Below are positions 61,465 to 64,000 of a DNA stretch of 64,000 nucleotides, piece after piece. The first letter of the stretch is position 1. Each line of letters begins with the position of its first letter. The DNA is from Aminobacter aminovorans. Lineage in GTDB: Bacteria > Pseudomonadota > Alphaproteobacteria > Rhizobiales > Rhizobiaceae. A program made the position numbers and the translations under genes. The DNA is taken from the NCBI RefSeq assembly GCF_900445235.1, contig NZ_UFSM01000002.1:356427-420426 (forward strand). Reading direction: 5' to 3'. The notes under the pieces were generated by a model. The model searched no databases. It saw nothing but the letters and a program-made list of their open reading frames with translations, and was not told the origin of the DNA.

Positions 61465-61855
61465 GCGCAGCGCCCAGACGTTGAAGGTGGGCGGCGGCAC
61501 TACCTGGCACCAGCCGCCGCCCGTAATTTCATCGCTCCAGATCGTTGAACTTGAGCATTTTGCTTTCCGACAATCGAATACGGTTGTCGGGCCATCGGTG
61601 CTAGCCGCGATGCAAGCGCAAGCGACAGGCCGGCGTCTTGCCGAAATCGCAAGTCTTGAGCGGCAACCTCGGCTACTGGTGCGGGGCCTGCGCAAGATTG
61701 CCCGCCGGCGTCCAGTCGACCTCTCGTAAATTCGCCAACCCATGAACGTCTTGTTTGAAACCTGAACCTCACTTGGTACCACCGCTTCGCCAAGTGAGGA
61801 GATTGCGGACAGGCAGCGTACGAGCGCTGAACAGCTCCCGCCGGCAGGGCGTTGC
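61465..61855. other. Intergenic region after the nucleoside hydrolase operon
   Basis: 391 bp between two convergent genes. No reading frame here matches a family I recognise, and no clear terminator was found. Short open frames exist on both strands but lack ribosome sites and conserved motifs. It may contain decayed coding sequence. Confidence 0.5.
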
Positions 61856-62863
61856 CTACCAGAGTGAATTCTCCAGTTTGGAACAGGCGATGGAGTTGGC
61901 CTTTTCCGGCGGCAGGTGCTTGAAGAAATTCAAGTTGGTAACGCAGATCTCTCCATTGGCAATGGCAATGCTCGCGGGTGCGCCGAGCGGCGCCTCGAGC
62001 GGATTGCCGAGCTGCTGGCGTTTCTTGCCGTCGGCACTGACCTTCCAGATCTCGCTGCGCGTCGTCTCTGTCAGGTAGAAGTTGCCGTCAGTGTCGAGTT
62101 CCAACCCGTCCATGTTGTCGTAACCGAAGGCCAGCATTTCAGCCGGTCCAGCGCTGCCGTCGTCCTTGACGGGCACCTTGACGAGCATCGGGATGCCGCC
62201 GGTGACGCCGTAGAGGGTCTTGGCATCGGCCGACAGAGTGATGCCATTCACCCCGACCGGATAGCCGCTCAGCGACTTGTCACCAGGACTGAACAGCGGA
62301 TCCTTCGACCAGATTTCGGCGGACTTCGCTTCCGGGTCGATCTTCCAGATCGCCTGGAGGCTGAGGTCCGAGAGGTAGATCTTGCCATCCGGCGCCATCA
62401 CCGGATCGTCGGGAAAGCAAAACGGGTAGCCATCGGCGCGTGTCACCACCGGCTCTACTTTGCCTGTCGAAATGGTAACCTTGTACAGGCCAGACTTGGT
62501 GACTGTGGAATCGCCGCAAGCTTCGACGGAAAGATTGGCCTTGGCCGGCCACGGGAAGCCCTTGGAATATTCCGAGAAGGCGACGTAAAGCGTATCTTTG
62601 CGATCCCATTCGAGACCGACCGTGCTGCCCTTGGCATCACCGATGACACTTCGCAGATCGGCAATCTTGGTAGCCTTGCCGTCCTTTGCCACCCGCATGA
62701 CAAGGCCGGAGTGGAAAAGACTGACATAGAGGCCACCATCCTTATCGGCGACCAGCCCTTCGGGCGCGTCATCGAATTGTGCAAGAATTCGCCATTCGGC
62801 AGCAGCGGCCGGGTTAACAACTGGCAATAAAGAAAACGCTAGTAACGCACCAAACCTGAGCAT
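61856..62863 (-). CDS. Secreted SMP-30/NHL-like beta-propeller protein
   Basis: A 335-residue exported protein. Residues 1-21 form a Sec signal peptide (LLAFSLLPVVNPAAAAEW). The rest shows repeating propeller blades with DGKIYLSDLSLQAIWKIDPE, GVNGITLSADAKTLYGV and MDGLELDTDGNFYLTETTRS, in the pattern of SMP-30/gluconolactonase-like and NHL proteins. Two or more cysteines (EACGDS, FCFPDD) may form disulfides. A secreted lactonase or ligand-binding protein are both possible; catalytic metal ligands cannot be assigned surely. It is co-oriented with the LysR gene upstream, 121 bp apart. Confidence 0.8.
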   Translation of the reverse strand: MLRFGALLAFSLLPVVNPAAAAEWRILAQFDDAPEGLVADKDGGLYVSLFHSGLVMRVAKDGKATKIADLRSVIGDAKGSTVGLEWDRKDTLYVAFSEYSKGFPWPAKANLSVEACGDSTVTKSGLYKVTISTGKVEPVVTRADGYPFCFPDDPVMAPDGKIYLSDLSLQAIWKIDPEAKSAEIWSKDPLFSPGDKSLSGYPVGVNGITLSADAKTLYGVTGGIPMLVKVPVKDDGSAGPAEMLAFGYDNMDGLELDTDGNFYLTETTRSEIWKVSADGKKRQQLGNPLEAPLGAPASIAIANGEICVTNLNFFKHLPPEKANSIACSKLENSLW

Positions 62864-62984
62864 TTGCCTCTCCCATCGACAGGTTTTCCGTATGCCTATT
62901 CAGGGTTGGCAACTGCGACTTCGGAAACATCGTCTGATCGGACTATGCTTTGAAAACCCGTTGGAGACGCGTGGTCAGGAGTTG

Positions 62985-63899
62985 TTACCCGACCAGGCTG
63001 GCAAACCTCCAGACCGGATCGACGGCACGACTGACGGCGAATTGGTGAAGCTTCTCGGCCACCTGCGTGACTGCTGCGGAATGCATTCGGTACCGATTGA
63101 CGGCAAGCGCCCATGTCACGTCGAAACCCTGGATCGTCGCCATCGTCACTTTGTCGTCACGCCGGTGTTCGTAGATCGACGAGTAGGGAAGCATCGTGAA
63201 GCCGACGCCGGCCCGCGCCAGTTCGTAGCAAAGCGAAACGGATTCGACGTCAACGACGGTATTGATGCTGAGATTGCCTGAGCCCAGCTTCTGCTCGAGA
63301 TAGCGACGAATGGGATTGCCGGCCTCGGGCAAGACCAGCCTGTGCTGGACGGCGAACTCGGCGGTGACCGGTTCGTCGACCGACAGCCCCTTGTCCGCCG
63401 ATCCAACCAGCATCATCGGCTCTCGGATCAGCGGCGTGAGCTTGAAGCGCTGTGTCCGGGGCTGCAAGGCGGTGATCGCGACATCCAGCGTTCGCCGCTG
63501 CATCCAGATCTCCAGCGCGTTTGAAACGATCTCGGATACGTGCAGCGAGTAGTGAGGATGCTCCCTCACCGTCGCCTCGATGAAGGGTATCGCAAGCAGC
63601 CTGTTCAATGAGGATGGCAACGCCAGGGCGACCGAATTCGAGCTTTCCTGGACGATCTCCTTCTTGATCAATTCGGCTTCGCGCAGCAATTGCGGCGCCC
63701 TGCCGGCCAGCACCATGCCTGCCTCGGTGAGGCGGGTCCCGGTCGTATCTCGGCGAAAGAGTGCTGAGCCGATCTCGCCTTCAAGAAGGGCTATTTTCCG
63801 GGACAGCGACGGTTGTGAAAGATTCAGGTCGGCTGCCGCCCTGTTCATACTACCGAACTCAGCGACGCGCAGGAAACACTCGACAAGTTTCAGGTCCAT
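62985..63899 (-). CDS. LysR family transcriptional regulator
   Basis: A 304-residue LTTR. Helix-turn-helix at residues 2-60 (LKLVECFLRVAEFGSMNRAA, then ADLNLSQPSLSRKIALLEGE). Effector domain from about 90 (VALALPSSLNRLLAIPFIEA) to VGFTMLPYSSIYEHRRDDK. ATG at 63899 gives the standard LysR N-terminus; an in-frame ATG at 63941 adds 14 residues and has no ribosome site. Its target is not clear: the divergent neighbour lies beyond the window and the beta-propeller gene downstream is on the same strand. Confidence 0.9.
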   Translation of the reverse strand: MDLKLVECFLRVAEFGSMNRAAADLNLSQPSLSRKIALLEGEIGSALFRRDTTGTRLTEAGMVLAGRAPQLLREAELIKKEIVQESSNSVALALPSSLNRLLAIPFIEATVREHPHYSLHVSEIVSNALEIWMQRRTLDVAITALQPRTQRFKLTPLIREPMMLVGSADKGLSVDEPVTAEFAVQHRLVLPEAGNPIRRYLEQKLGSGNLSINTVVDVESVSLCYELARAGVGFTMLPYSSIYEHRRDDKVTMATIQGFDVTWALAVNRYRMHSAAVTQVAEKLHQFAVSRAVDPVWRFASLVG

Positions 63900-64000
63900 C
63901 TTGGCACCGTTATGCAGGAATCGTTGAAGCGGTATAGACATTCTAGCGATAGTGGAGGACCGGCCAGTGCGATAGCCTCAAATCATCTGAGGAGCCGTGC

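Noticed and set aside
61481..61793. Short frames of 82-97 codons on both strands after the nucleoside hydrolases
   Set aside because: No ribosome site, no conserved motif and mutual overlap; treated as non-coding or decayed sequence.

Overview
This 64 kb window is high-GC DNA that reads as an alphaproteobacterium of the order Hyphomicrobiales, most likely a Mesorhizobium/Aminobacter-like Phyllobacteriaceae. The grounds are a fused PhaAB-type MrpA/B antiporter subunit, an RpoE-ChrR pair with ECF11-type promoters, many ABC uptake systems with compact overlapping operons, and the protein families present. Taxonomy is an inference; no rRNA or tRNA gene was seen.

Layout. 1-5.4 kb: a partly decayed amino-acid (probably isoleucine) catabolic operon with an intact aminotransferase, thiolase and acyl-CoA dehydrogenase. 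Between them lie wrecked copies of an SDR and of an indolepyruvate ferredoxin oxidoreductase. A frameshifted D-amino acid dehydrogenase flanks one end and an Lrp-type regulator the other. 5.9-12.2 kb: a cobalamin-riboswitch operon encoding a CbiX-like/[2Fe-2S] fusion protein and a complete peptide/nickel-family ABC importer that includes a permease-ATPase fusion. This is a strong candidate for a cobalt or corrinoid uptake system. 12.3-17.5 kb: an RpoE-ChrR singlet-oxygen-type stress module (sigma factor, zinc-cupin anti-sigma, DUF2177, FAD oxidoreductase, DUF1365, SDR) with three matching promoters that share a 16-bp spacer. 17.8-19 kb: DNA polymerase IV.

19.1-37.1 kb holds two sugar-type ABC importers and a set of rarely characterised enzymes. 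The first operon is ROK regulator, M20 peptidase, two tandem binding proteins, permease, YhfX-like PLP protein and ATPase. The second, facing it, is LacI, binding protein, ATPase, permease, phosphotriesterase homologue and an amidotransferase-like protein. Between them sit M24 and M20 hydrolases, a cysteine-less TenA protein, a BtpA/SgcQ protein and a PfkB kinase. Together they look like an undescribed uptake and salvage pathway for a sugar-linked or N-containing compound.

37.4-42.0 kb: an orphan family-5 binding protein, a FAH/hydratase-family enzyme, a quinone-oxidoreductase-like MDR and a LysR regulator, then a TetR remnant. 42.1-48.2 kb: a complete Mrp/Pha monovalent cation/proton antiporter operon. 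A transposase remnant lies upstream of it.

48.8-61.5 kb: a second coherent catabolic locus. It contains SDR and epimerase, isochorismatase-family hydrolase, MarR regulator, enamidase-like amidohydrolase, two tandem AA_synth (PF06684) proteins, a BMP-type nucleoside ABC importer and two nucleoside hydrolases. All four transcription units carry the same 18-bp motif near their promoters, which makes this a self-contained regulon, plausibly for importing and breaking down an N-heterocyclic nucleoside. 61.9-63.9 kb: a secreted SMP-30/NHL-like beta-propeller protein and a LysR regulator.
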